From positions 1 to 64,000 of IMG/VR virus record IMGVR_UViG_3300022187_000028: 64,000 nt of DNA. One strand, given 5' to 3'. Source of the stretch: a virus. Below the pieces are notes generated by a model. That model did no database searches. It saw only the letters and a list, made by a program, of their open reading frames with translations, and was not told the DNA's origin. Below, piece by piece: positions 42,183 to 50,454 of the stretch. The stretch's first letter is position 1, and each line of letters begins with the position of its first letter. Position numbers and translations under genes: made by a program.

Positions 42183-42581
42183 ATGAAGAGAGCCGTGACC
42201 GTGACCTTACCTGCCCCTTATGCGGCAGAAATAGCCTGTCCTATATGTGAGGGGAACAAGTGCCTTGTCTGTAAAATGACAGGGACAATGAAGATTAAGG
42301 TCGCACCAAAGATACCAATACAAAGAGCGCACATCATCAAGTATGTGGTTGATAACTTAGTAGAGGTATCCGCAGAAGTCACAAGAATGTACGGTTTAGT
42401 TCCGGAGATAAACACTACTGAAATGGTTGAGGTCAATGGAGAGCAATACGAGATTGTTCAAATTTCAAGTATGGGTGGGGCTTGTTGGATTGCCAACTGC
42501 CTATCTAATTTAGAATCCCCTCAATACTTCACTAGTAGAAAGGCCCTTACTACCTTCAAGGAGGGAATGCAAATTGAGTGA
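42183..42581 (+). CDS. Small zinc-containing protein
   Basis: The 132-residue product MKRAVTVTLPAPYAAEIACP has CPICEGNKCLVC, a zinc-binding knot, then KIPIQRAHIIKYVVDNLVEV and a beta-rich end. The start at 42183 is preferred over a TTG at 42171. Function unknown. Confidence 0.55.
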   Translation: MKRAVTVTLPAPYAAEIACPICEGNKCLVCKMTGTMKIKVAPKIPIQRAHIIKYVVDNLVEVSAEVTRMYGLVPEINTTEMVEVNGEQYEIVQISSMGGACWIANCLSNLESPQYFTSRKALTTFKEGMQIE

Positions 42582-42777
42582 ACTAGCATTCGTAGGAGAG
42601 ATACCTAGAAACAGCGAAGACTCGATAAGAGTCTACCAAGGAAACTATTGGAAGATTGATGTAATAGATTTTCGTTGGTATAAAAATGATAAGCCTACTA
42701 AGAAAGGGATACGAATGAACAAAGAGGAAGCCTTACTTCTATATCATATGCTAGGAGAAATATTGGAGGAAGACTAA
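42574..42777 (+). CDS. PC4-like single-stranded DNA-binding protein (tentative)
   Basis: The 67-residue protein starts with TTG at 42574 after GGAGGGAATG. IDVIDFRWYKNDKPTKKGIRMNKEEA resembles the PC4/p15 fold, which has I.VR.yy...g...P.kKGIsL and then a helix. PC4 proteins bind single-stranded DNA or promoters. Similarity is by eye and moderate. Confidence 0.45.
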   Translation: MSELAFVGEIPRNSEDSIRVYQGNYWKIDVIDFRWYKNDKPTKKGIRMNKEEALLLYHMLGEILEED

Positions 42778-43136
42778 TGAGGACATTGAGAAACAGAACT
42801 AAGCAGAAGAACTTTGTAAGTTGGTGTAAGACTGTAGAAGTATCAGCAGAATTACCACATAAGGAAAGAATGGCCTTCACTGAATCTTGGCCAGTGGTTG
42901 CCAATTCAAATGATTTGATAAGAGGAGCGTTTGTTTCCCATTGGAGTCTAATTCTAGGTGGAGAAATAAATCACATAGCATTGCCTGTGACTATTGGAAC
43001 TCTAACCTTTATGCAGTACGCCGCAGAACAACAAGGTCTTAATGACCTATCGAATACAATCAATACTATGATTGCTAACATACCTAGAATACATAATGAG
43101 ATTCTTTCGGATGGGGAAGAAAATGAAGAAGAGTGA
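42777..43136 (+). CDS. Hypothetical protein
   Basis: The 119-residue product MRTLRNRTKQKNFVSWCKTV... is basic at first and acidic at its end (DGEENEEE). It overlaps both neighbouring genes. No family recognised. Confidence 0.5.
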   Translation: MRTLRNRTKQKNFVSWCKTVEVSAELPHKERMAFTESWPVVANSNDLIRGAFVSHWSLILGGEINHIALPVTIGTLTFMQYAAEQQGLNDLSNTINTMIANIPRIHNEILSDGEENEEE

Positions 43137-43368
43137 ATGGATTGAACTAGCGAGTTATCTTTGGTTTCTTAAAAAAATGAAGCAAGGCAAATACGAACAC
43201 ATAGAAGAACTGATTAGACTTGTCAATGCTAAAATATTTACTGCTGGAATAGAAGAAGCAAAGGTGGAAGACAATGACGATGAGCCACTTAGCAAGACTT
43301 TGCGAAACTATGCAGAAGAAAACATCAGCACAACAGACTCGTCTAATTCTGCAAGCATTTGGAAATAA
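43123..43368 (+). CDS. Small helical protein
   Basis: MKKSEWIELASYLWFLKKMK... is an 81-residue helical protein. Its second half overlaps the ligase-like gene by 95 nt in another frame, so at least the upstream part must be real for the operon to run as it does. Confidence 0.45.
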   Translation: MKKSEWIELASYLWFLKKMKQGKYEHIEELIRLVNAKIFTAGIEEAKVEDNDDEPLSKTLRNYAEENISTTDSSNSASIWK

Positions 43369-44779
43369 GCATATTCAACCTTTACAATTACTAAAGATTC
43401 TAACTCTAGACTTGGATAGTTCCCATATTGGTAAGCATAAAACAAAGAAGTGGATTTGTGAACACTTTGGTATATTTCTAGAAGAGTTAGAGATATACGG
43501 CGATGACTTAGGAAAGGGTGTATTCAATCTAGAAAGAGATAAACAGAAGACAGCCGACTATAGCCTAAACATGGTCATGCGACTTCTAGAATTAGATTGC
43601 AGACAGAAAGGTTCCTTTGAATTATTCTCCGAAGTACTAGAAAGTCTTTCTTCACTTGAGAGAAAATGGTTCATTTCTTTTTGGTTAAGAGAACCTAGAT
43701 TGAAGATGGACAAAAATAGAATTGTAATTAATTGCCTAAGCAAATATTTCAACTTAGAACGGGCTTCTGTTGAAAAGGATTCTAAAATGCACGAACTAGA
43801 TACTATGTACCATGCTTATTCTAATAAAAGAAAACTTAGGAATGTTTCTACTCATGGATTATTTATTCCACCTATGTTAGCAAAGTCTAATACTAAATGG
43901 AGCGTGTATAAACAACCTACTAATTCTATTTGTGAATATAGATATGGTGGAATAAGAATACAGATTCACAAGAAAAAAGATAACACTATCTTCTTCAACA
44001 GAAAAGGCAAAATACTCACCTTACCATTGAAAATGAAAAACTACATATGCGATTCATCATCCGACTTTATTTTGGACGCAGAACTCTATTGCGTAGACTC
44101 GGACGAAAAACCAATGGACTACTATGAAGTCTTGAAGGTGCTTCACAACAACCATACTCAAACACAGGACAATCTAAGGTGTGTAATTTTAGACTGCCTA
44201 TCAAAGGATGGGAGATGTATGCTGAATTTGCCCTTTGTGGATAGGCTCAAGGCAATGGAAGACCTACCCTCCCCTCCCACTAGGTCGGATGAAAACGAAG
44301 ACTCTAAGGCATTCTACAACCAAGCAATTAGTGAAGGGTTTGATGGCATCATCATTAGGGACTTAGATGCTAAGTATCTTCCTAATGAAAAGAGCGTATC
44401 AGTGGTGATACATTCCCCACCTAGAATAGATTTAAACTTGGTAGTCATAGGAGCGAAAATAAATTCTAAGAATGACTTTTCGAGTTTTGAAATAGCATGT
44501 AGAAAGGAAAGTGGATATGTTTCTCTTGGATTTGTTTCTGGGCTTTCAGCGATAAATCATAAACTTCTTTCTAATATGCTGAGAAAACTAGTTTCTTCAT
44601 TTAAGAATGAAAAATATTCTTTCCTACCTAGAGTAGTCCTGCATGTGAAAGCAGAAATGATAATGAAAAGGGACGACAAATATTCTCTAAGATTGCCTAG
44701 GATACACGCAATACGAAGTGATAAGTATGCAATAGACGCTACTACAATACAAGAAGTCGATGCAATAGGGGGCTTTTAA
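43274..44779 (+). CDS. DNA-ligase-like protein with defective active site
   Basis: The protein (501 residues) has an N-terminal helical region like the ligase DNA-binding domain (MSHLARLCETMQKKTSAQQT), then PPMLAKS, motif I EYRYGGIRIQIHK, motif III ILDAELY, and motif IV EGFDGIIIRDLDAKY. In motif I the catalytic Lys is Arg (AGA) and the Asp is Gly (GGT) compared with KYDG, and the WxKxK-like motif V is missing. It should not form the AMP intermediate; it may be a structural or nick-binding form. It is the paralogue of the ligase at 1-1949. Confidence 0.8.
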   Translation: MTMSHLARLCETMQKKTSAQQTRLILQAFGNKHIQPLQLLKILTLDLDSSHIGKHKTKKWICEHFGIFLEELEIYGDDLGKGVFNLERDKQKTADYSLNMVMRLLELDCRQKGSFELFSEVLESLSSLERKWFISFWLREPRLKMDKNRIVINCLSKYFNLERASVEKDSKMHELDTMYHAYSNKRKLRNVSTHGLFIPPMLAKSNTKWSVYKQPTNSICEYRYGGIRIQIHKKKDNTIFFNRKGKILTLPLKMKNYICDSSSDFILDAELYCVDSDEKPMDYYEVLKVLHNNHTQTQDNLRCVILDCLSKDGRCMLNLPFVDRLKAMEDLPSPPTRSDENEDSKAFYNQAISEGFDGIIIRDLDAKYLPNEKSVSVVIHSPPRIDLNLVVIGAKINSKNDFSSFEIACRKESGYVSLGFVSGLSAINHKLLSNMLRKLVSSFKNEKYSFLPRVVLHVKAEMIMKRDDKYSLRLPRIHAIRSDKYAIDATTIQEVDAIGGF

Positions 44780-44854
44780 ATTAACTGTAGCGCAGAAGAT
44801 TTAATTCGTGAATTTGGTGAGGCAACTCAATTTGTCTTTAGTTTAGATAGAGAA

Positions 44855-45103
44855 ATGAAGACTAAGGATGCCTTTCTAATAGGGCAAGTCAATAAAGAAA
44901 TGATGGGAAGAAGAGAAATGGCAGTCAAGAGTACTATCCATCTAGAAGAGATAAGTGGCAAATATGGCTCTTATGAAGGATACATGGTGGTCACAATATC
45001 CGGAAATCAACTAGATGCAGAAGCCTTTATCCTAGCCAATATTGTCTCTACAATACAACAGAAATACGAATACATAGGGGCAGTGGTTCGTAGTGCTGAA
45101 TAA
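44855..45103 (+). CDS. Small protein in frame with the ligase-like gene
   Basis: The ORF from ATG 44855 makes 82 residues, but coding-like codons extend upstream without ATG, GTG or TTG to 44780, directly after the stop TAA of the ligase-like gene, in the same frame. The longer version would add INCSAEDLIREF... and make about 107 residues. Either a rare ATT start, or readthrough, or a recent stop mutation is possible. The fold is mixed alpha/beta. Confidence 0.45.
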   Translation: MKTKDAFLIGQVNKEMMGRREMAVKSTIHLEEISGKYGSYEGYMVVTISGNQLDAEAFILANIVSTIQQKYEYIGAVVRSAE

Positions 45104-45509
45104 GAATATCTTGGTGGGTATTCTTTTGTGCAAGCCAGCATATAACATAGAATTGTTTAGAAGTCCAAATTCTAGACTAGGCTATAGTGTTAGACCTCTC
45201 ATAATAATAAGAGGTAATTTGCCTCTTCTTCATCAAATCAATAGAACTCTTTCTCTCTACGGAATAGTCAATTCTGTAAAAGAAGTCGAAAACAAAAAAA
45301 GACCAAAACCAATATTGGTAATTAGGGGCATTGAAAACAATGCAAAGACGATGGCTCTTATTCCCGAACACCTATTACAACTACAAAATCATATTCAAGA
45401 ACACAATGATGTTGTTCAAATGCTAGTTAGAAAGGAACACCTAACGCTAAATGGGATAGAAAACATAATGAAAATTAGAGGAATTATAGATGGCACTGAC
45501 TACGATTGA
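45093..45509 (+). CDS. Hypothetical protein, possibly related to homing-endonuclease fold
   Basis: The 138-residue protein (GTG start at 45093) has two similar halves, PLIIIRGNLPLLHQINRTLS and PKPILVIRGIENNAKTMAL, a strand-helix pattern like one half of a LAGLIDADG fold, but the LAGLIDADG acid motif is absent. It overlaps the next gene by 20 nt. Tentative. Confidence 0.45.
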   Translation: MLNKNILVGILLCKPAYNIELFRSPNSRLGYSVRPLIIIRGNLPLLHQINRTLSLYGIVNSVKEVENKKRPKPILVIRGIENNAKTMALIPEHLLQLQNHIQEHNDVVQMLVRKEHLTLNGIENIMKIRGIIDGTDYD

Positions 45510-46335
45510 AAAGAAGAAACCGATAATAATTGTCGGGAAGACAGGAACAGGAAAAAGCACACAGGCAAAGGAAATGTTGCCTAATGCTATGGTGTTGTAT
45601 GCTGATGAAATGAAAATACGAGATGTACTTTCCTTTCCATTAGAACTAGGAATTATAATTGAAGATGTTCATTACAAACCAAAGACTGATGAAATTCTAA
45701 ATGTCTTGAGAAAGTACCGAGGTACTATCATACTAACAAGTATAAATCAAAAATCAATACCTAATGAAATTAAAAATATGGTTAAGATAAAAAGAGCGGG
45801 TAATATAAATTACAGACAAGAGCAATTTGCAGAACTCGCTCCTAGAAGTCAAGAACCTAATAATTTAGAACGAGATGTATTCTCTTTAGTATTGGACTAT
45901 CTAAGAGAAAGCGATAGAGAGAAAGTATTAGAACTAATCAAATTCAACAAACCTTCCGATGTTCAATTCATAAGTTGGCTGGCTGAAAACATTCATCCTA
46001 ATCGACTACTCTTCATAGATACTATTGTGAAGAGAAGATGGTCACTCGCTTATTTTCAAGAGATGTTAGCCTACTCTCATAGTGGTAAATCATTCACTAG
46101 ACCTCGAATGCCACAGCGTAGAGCCTACTCCAAAGTACCTAGTTTCTGTAGAAGATTAGGATTGAAAGGTGGAGATGAACGCTTACTTAGGCAGTTGCTC
46201 AAAGATGAAGACTTTGCCAAGTTCGCTAAGACCAAGTTGAATAATGCAGAATGCAGAATACTAGGTCTTGGTGAGAAAAAGAAAAGAAAGACAAAAAAGA
46301 AAACAGTAAAGCCAATGGCTTTGGGGGAATTCTAA
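45490..46335 (+). CDS. P-loop ATPase next to the clamp loader
   Basis: The 281-residue protein has PIIIVGKTGTGKST (Walker A, about 10-23), possible Walker B in GIIIEDVHY and an RFC/DnaA-like first half; the second half is helical and basic, with a Lys-rich tail. It lies 700 nt upstream of the RFC small-subunit gene, and no typical RFC large subunit is visible. It may serve as the large-subunit counterpart (inference). Confidence 0.6.
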   Translation: MALTTIEKKKPIIIVGKTGTGKSTQAKEMLPNAMVLYADEMKIRDVLSFPLELGIIIEDVHYKPKTDEILNVLRKYRGTIILTSINQKSIPNEIKNMVKIKRAGNINYRQEQFAELAPRSQEPNNLERDVFSLVLDYLRESDREKVLELIKFNKPSDVQFISWLAENIHPNRLLFIDTIVKRRWSLAYFQEMLAYSHSGKSFTRPRMPQRRAYSKVPSFCRRLGLKGGDERLLRQLLKDEDFAKFAKTKLNNAECRILGLGEKKKRKTKKKTVKPMALGEF

Positions 46336-46523
46336 TGGCAAATGTTGTAGCCATTAGGCACTTGAAAAAATACTTGAAGAGTGGCCCTAAGACAACAGAT
46401 GAGATTTACAATCATCTTAATTCTAAACTCAAGTGGGGCATTACTATGTCCGAACTCAGTAAGATATTACCTAGATATGCTAGTTTAATTTCAATCGAAG
46501 AAGGTTGGAGGAATATGAATTGA
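46335..46523 (+). CDS. Small winged-helix protein
   Basis: The 62-residue protein MANVVAIRHLKKYLKSGPKT contains TTDEIYNHLNSKLKWGITMSELSKIL, a compact wHTH. It is one of three in tandem before the RFC gene. Confidence 0.55.
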   Translation: MANVVAIRHLKKYLKSGPKTTDEIYNHLNSKLKWGITMSELSKILPRYASLISIEEGWRNMN

Positions 46524-46768
46524 AACACAAAAGATTAACAGAGAGAATAAGAAAATATTTGATAGAGAGCGGCCCTAAAGATACTAGAGAAATACACGAC
46601 TATTGTAATAATTTTAAGAATAATAGGACCGGCTCTAAGTCTAACCATTTCTACATTCAAAGTATAAATGTTATTGGAAACCTAATGCGAAGAAAATACT
46701 TCGTAAAGGTTGGACACAATAAAAAAGCCGCTTTAGATATTTGGGAAGTAAAGGAGGAATACAAATGA
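46520..46768 (+). CDS. Small winged-helix protein, tandem copy
   Basis: A TTG at 46520 after GGAGGAATATGAA gives MKHKRLTERIRKYL, matching MKHKRLQNKIIKLL in the next gene. The core DTREIHDYC...SINVIGNLMRRKYFVKVG is a wHTH. The 82-residue protein overlaps both neighbours. Confidence 0.55.
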   Translation: MKHKRLTERIRKYLIESGPKDTREIHDYCNNFKNNRTGSKSNHFYIQSINVIGNLMRRKYFVKVGHNKKAALDIWEVKEEYK

Positions 46769-47055
46769 AACACAAAAGACTACAAAATAAAATAATTAAA
46801 CTATTAGAAAACGAAGGAAGGCCATTGAACACAAAACAAATCGTAGACCATTTATCTACCTTGAAAACAACTCAAGTTGTTAAGAGTGACATAGGTACTA
46901 TTTATCAATACGAATCGGAAACTACTTTTTGGCAACAGAACAAAAGGGTTGTGAGTCAAATTATGAAAAGAAAACAATTTAACAAGTTAGGTTTCGATGG
47001 TGAAACTAAAACTACAGTTTGGGGATTGCGAGGTGTAGCGTATGCTATGGACTGA
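46765..47055 (+). CDS. Small winged-helix protein, tandem copy
   Basis: The ATG at 46765 after AAGGAGGAATACAA gives MKHKRLQNKIIKLL. NTKQIVDHL...RVVSQIMKRKQFNKLG matches the copy upstream in order and spacing. The 96-residue protein probably binds DNA; its end overlaps the RFC start by 14 nt. Confidence 0.55.
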   Translation: MKHKRLQNKIIKLLENEGRPLNTKQIVDHLSTLKTTQVVKSDIGTIYQYESETTFWQQNKRVVSQIMKRKQFNKLGFDGETKTTVWGLRGVAYAMD

Positions 47056-47947
47056 AAAGTACAGACCAAGTAAATTATCCGATGTACTAGGTCAAGAACA
47101 TTTTGTTATGGATGCTGAACATTGGGTTTTGAATAAAGAATGCCCTAACCTTTTGCTTTATGGTAATTCGGGAACTGGTAAAACAGGAGCCGCAGTTGCC
47201 CTAGCAAATGCTATTCTAGGAAAGGATGCGCTCTCAAATTTCTTTGAGATAAACGCTTCCGATGATAGAAGGCTAGAAACAGTTAGGACTAAAATCAAAA
47301 ACATTGCACAGGAGTCTTCTATTGGAGATGTACCCTTTAGAATAGTCTTACTAGATGAGATGGATGGTATGACTAATGATGCACAAAACGCACTTAAGAG
47401 ATTGATGGAGCGTTATGAATCAAACATAAGATTCATCATTACCTGTAATAATCGAAACAAAATTATCTATGCTCTACAATCTCGTTGTGCTAATTACTTC
47501 TTCAAAAATCTCACCTTTGAAGTAATTGAAGAAGCAATTGTCAAAATCCTAGGGGCAGAAAAGTATCCGGTCCCCGAAGAAATTAGGTCGTTTATATATG
47601 CCTTCAACGGTGATATGAGAAGGACACTTACCGAACTGCAAGCATCCGTCGCATCCGGCATACGACTGACGACTCAAATCGAAAAAGGACTCAAAAAGTA
47701 CGAACAGATTACAATGAACATATTGAATAACAATCCAAACGAAGCACTGAAAAATCTACACAATCTAATCTATGAAGGAATCTCCACTAAGGAGATTTGC
47801 ATAGGGTTGCACGATTATATCGTTTCTTCGGAAATGGATAGCAACAAAAAACTGAAATTCCTACGAGTAATTGGTGAAGGAGAATGGCGTTCCCACAACA
47901 TGACCCCTAAATTACTCGTATCATGGATGGTGGGAAACCTACAATAG
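47042..47947 (+). CDS. rfcS: Clamp loader, RFC small-subunit-like
   Basis: RFC loads the sliding clamp on primed DNA. The 301-residue protein starts MLWTEKYRPSKLSDVLGQ and has LLLYGNSGTGKT (Walker A), VLLDEMDGM (Walker B), FIITCNN and LQSRCANYFF (the SRC arginine finger), then a helical collar domain. It is a little shorter than archaeal RfcS (about 320). The clamp gene is at 51243. Confidence 0.88.
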   Translation: MLWTEKYRPSKLSDVLGQEHFVMDAEHWVLNKECPNLLLYGNSGTGKTGAAVALANAILGKDALSNFFEINASDDRRLETVRTKIKNIAQESSIGDVPFRIVLLDEMDGMTNDAQNALKRLMERYESNIRFIITCNNRNKIIYALQSRCANYFFKNLTFEVIEEAIVKILGAEKYPVPEEIRSFIYAFNGDMRRTLTELQASVASGIRLTTQIEKGLKKYEQITMNILNNNPNEALKNLHNLIYEGISTKEICIGLHDYIVSSEMDSNKKLKFLRVIGEGEWRSHNMTPKLLVSWMVGNLQ

Positions 47948-47959
47948 GAGGTAAAAAAA

Positions 47960-49159
47960 ATGCAAAACGAAATAAATAAAGCGGCAGAGAAGTTAGGCAT
48001 CTCGGAAGAAGATGCACAACTGAAATTTGAAGAGATATGCAAGACGAATGGTGTTGGAACCGACTCGACCCTAGCAAAGGGTCTATGGCGAGCCTACGCT
48101 AGTCAACAACTTAGCATGAAAAAGCGAACGAACAATACGGAGCGTAAATCCTTTGGTGACAGTGCCTTTGGTTTCTTTGTTTCTCTAGAGGAACCAAGAG
48201 ATATGATGGCTTACAACCGACGACGAGCGATTGAAGAATGGAAGCGTGATGCTTACAAGGCTTACCAAGAAGGCTTTGTTGCTACAGTTGAAGAAACAGA
48301 AGACGGACACTACACAGTTAGTCGTGTATTTGATGGTGAAGAACAAACGAGAACCCTAAGTGTTCTAGCAGACGGAGCAGAAACATTGGAAGACGGCACT
48401 ATTGTTATTCCTCTAGATGTGACAAAGCGATACACTAACGGAGGAGAGAATAAGAACTACGGTAAGCCATTGGCTAAGGAACTAATGCGCCGAAGCGGAG
48501 TATTCGTTGGTAAGGTTGGCGATGATGCCGACTACCAAATGTACCACTTCTCTTACAAGAACCAAAACGGCGTTGACTTCTTACCAAGAACCTTTGAATT
48601 TATCCACATGCCGGTCATTAAGGATAGTAATAGAGAAGGCTACATTTACGGCTACACTAAGAAGACTCTAGAGGGTTGGGAATACAACGCAGAACTAGAC
48701 CCCGAAGGAGATACTCATCGGGACACACCAATGACCCCTTACAACTTGGCCAGCAGTATTCTAGCAGACAAGGTAGTATCACTATCTCTTCTTGATGATA
48801 GACACATGGAACAGCGTGACCTACCAGCAGTTGAACGATTTGTGATTACTATGGGTACAGTTTGTAATATGAACATGACTCCTACTTCCAATGGAAATAG
48901 AATCTTGAACATTACTGACCTTAATGCAGACTTTGACTACGATACTGACGGCATGACTACTTGTTGGGTTCCACAACATATCGAAGTTGACTTTGGTATT
49001 GGTTCCGAAGTGGTTGTTGTTGGTCGTACTTCTATGCGAGAGGGTGATGATGGTATGGAGCCATCTACAATCAACCTGTCCGGCCTTTTAGTGACTGAAA
49101 GAAAGGGTCAAGTCGTTGAGATTGCTGACGACGAAGAAGAAAACCTTGATTGGTTTTGA
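47960..49159 (+). CDS. Candidate single-stranded DNA-binding protein with acidic tail
   Basis: The 399-residue protein is beta-rich in its second half, with repeats that could be OB folds (VERFVITMGTV..., HIEVDFGIGSEVVVVG), and ends DDEEENLDWF. Acidic tails ending in aromatic residues are typical of SSB and gp32 types, where they recruit partners. It lies between RFC and the Sak4-like/clamp genes. RPA similarity is inferred, not seen at motif level. Confidence 0.5.
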   Translation: MQNEINKAAEKLGISEEDAQLKFEEICKTNGVGTDSTLAKGLWRAYASQQLSMKKRTNNTERKSFGDSAFGFFVSLEEPRDMMAYNRRRAIEEWKRDAYKAYQEGFVATVEETEDGHYTVSRVFDGEEQTRTLSVLADGAETLEDGTIVIPLDVTKRYTNGGENKNYGKPLAKELMRRSGVFVGKVGDDADYQMYHFSYKNQNGVDFLPRTFEFIHMPVIKDSNREGYIYGYTKKTLEGWEYNAELDPEGDTHRDTPMTPYNLASSILADKVVSLSLLDDRHMEQRDLPAVERFVITMGTVCNMNMTPTSNGNRILNITDLNADFDYDTDGMTTCWVPQHIEVDFGIGSEVVVVGRTSMREGDDGMEPSTINLSGLLVTERKGQVVEIADDEEENLDWF

Positions 49160-49250
49160 GTCGGCTGATTAACTCTAATGTGCGTGTGCAAGCAAGTTAC
49201 CATATAATGTTGCTCAAGTGGGTGCAAAGCCCACTAACTCGGTGAAAACT
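49160..49250 (+). other. Short intergenic region with hairpin
   Basis: GTGGG...CCCAC enclosing TGCAAAG lies at about 49219-49235. A near-identical GGGTGCAA-GCCC occurs near 32549-32560 after the tRNAs. The region has no ORF and may be a transcript structure. Confidence 0.3.
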
Positions 49251-49478
49251 ATGAATAAACTAACGATAACTAAAACGATGATTAAAACACATAGGGCTAT
49301 TATTTCATATAGAAATATTGCTCATATGTCTTGGAAAGCAGATAGAATAGACAATGGCGAAATATTCTACTCTGTTAAAATTTACTCCAATGCTAACCTT
49401 ATTCAACAGCATATGAGCGAAGAAGAATTTATCAAACTAACGACAAACTATATCAAATGGGTTGATGCTAATGAGTGA
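49251..49478 (+). CDS. Hypothetical protein
   Basis: The ATG at 49251 gives MNKLTITKTMIKTHRAIISY, a 75-residue alpha/beta protein. An earlier start would run into the hairpin. It resembles in layout the gene that follows (beta-hairpin then helix). Confidence 0.5.
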   Translation: MNKLTITKTMIKTHRAIISYRNIAHMSWKADRIDNGEIFYSVKIYSNANLIQQHMSEEEFIKLTTNYIKWVDANE

Positions 49479-49692
49479 TACTATTACTTTTGAAGACGGC
49501 TTCCTTACCAAGGCTAATACTTGGACTGTGTGCCTAACTGATATTCAGTTTATTACATGGAAGGAAAACTATGAGAATGGCAGTTATTTCGTTAAACTCC
49601 ATATCGGAGATAAGGAAACAAGACTACAATTAGATACAGAAGAAGAAGTGGAAGAACTAGTCCAAGAATGGACAAGAACAAAAGGTGAATAG
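49471..49692 (+). CDS. Hypothetical protein
   Basis: MSDTITFEDGFLTKANTWTV... is a 73-residue acidic protein with strands and a C-terminal helix (EEEVEELVQEW). The ATG at 49471 is in an overlap with the upstream stop. No family recognised; may be a diverged duplicate of the previous gene. Confidence 0.5.
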   Translation: MSDTITFEDGFLTKANTWTVCLTDIQFITWKENYENGSYFVKLHIGDKETRLQLDTEEEVEELVQEWTRTKGE

Positions 49693-49694
49693 AT

Positions 49695-50441
49695 ATGAAA
49701 ACAGTAAAGAATATGAAATGTGGGTTTTGTGGTGTTATAGGACACACTGCTAGAACCTGTGAAGACAAAAAGAAAAGTGTGATTAAGGAAGAAAGAAAGG
49801 CTAGGAGAAAACAAGCAAAGAGATTCTACTATAGTAATTCTAAAAAACTTTCGGGGTTTATGAATAAATTAACAGAAGAAGGCAAAGTATTGCTAATGAA
49901 TAATGGTTTTATGAGAAGTCAGCATTTCCTAGTTCAAACTAAACCCGAAACTGCTATTCAAGAAAACTTAGTTGAGCCTATGTTTGAAACTCTTTCTACT
50001 AGGGCTAAAAGCGAATCTTGTAAAACTAACTTTAGCAGAGAACCTCACTTTAAAACAGTAGATAATAGAAACAAATATCTAGATTATCTATTGACAGTTT
50101 CGTTCAAGGGGCATAAATCTCCTGTTAAGTGGTTGGTTGAAGCAGAAGCACCAAATCAAACGCATAAGGGAATTGAACAAGTTGAAGATTTTTTAGCGGA
50201 AGTCCCTAATGTAAATGAGTACAGGTTTATCGTGACTGATGGATATTGGTATCATTTTTGCCTACCTACTGTAGATAGTGTTTTAGAATGGAATAGTTTT
50301 ACAATTGACGACCAAAGTTTCCTTATGGATAATTTAGTCACAGGAACGATGTTAGATTTAGACCCAATGAAGAATCTAAAGAAGTTTGGCATAACAATAG
50401 GCGTTTTGGTAATTGGCCTTATAATCAATTATCTTATTTGA
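49695..50441 (+). CDS. CCHC zinc-knuckle protein with C-terminal membrane segment
   Basis: The 248-residue protein starts with CGFCGVIGHTARTC, exactly C-x2-C-x4-H-x4-C, a zinc knuckle that often binds RNA or ssDNA, followed by a basic region. Residues about 110-190 look like an alpha/beta domain; the last 20 (GITIGVLVIGLIINYLI) are a hydrophobic helix, so it may be membrane-anchored. Such a mix is unusual for a replication operon. Confidence 0.65.
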   Translation: MKTVKNMKCGFCGVIGHTARTCEDKKKSVIKEERKARRKQAKRFYYSNSKKLSGFMNKLTEEGKVLLMNNGFMRSQHFLVQTKPETAIQENLVEPMFETLSTRAKSESCKTNFSREPHFKTVDNRNKYLDYLLTVSFKGHKSPVKWLVEAEAPNQTHKGIEQVEDFLAEVPNVNEYRFIVTDGYWYHFCLPTVDSVLEWNSFTIDDQSFLMDNLVTGTMLDLDPMKNLKKFGITIGVLVIGLIINYLI

Positions 50442-50454
50442 AAGGTGAATAAAA

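Noticed and set aside
49336-49345. MSWK inside the 49251-49478 product as another tag
   Set aside because: It is internal, in a strand-rich context, lacks the following [IV][LI]K, and the gene belongs to the replication operon.
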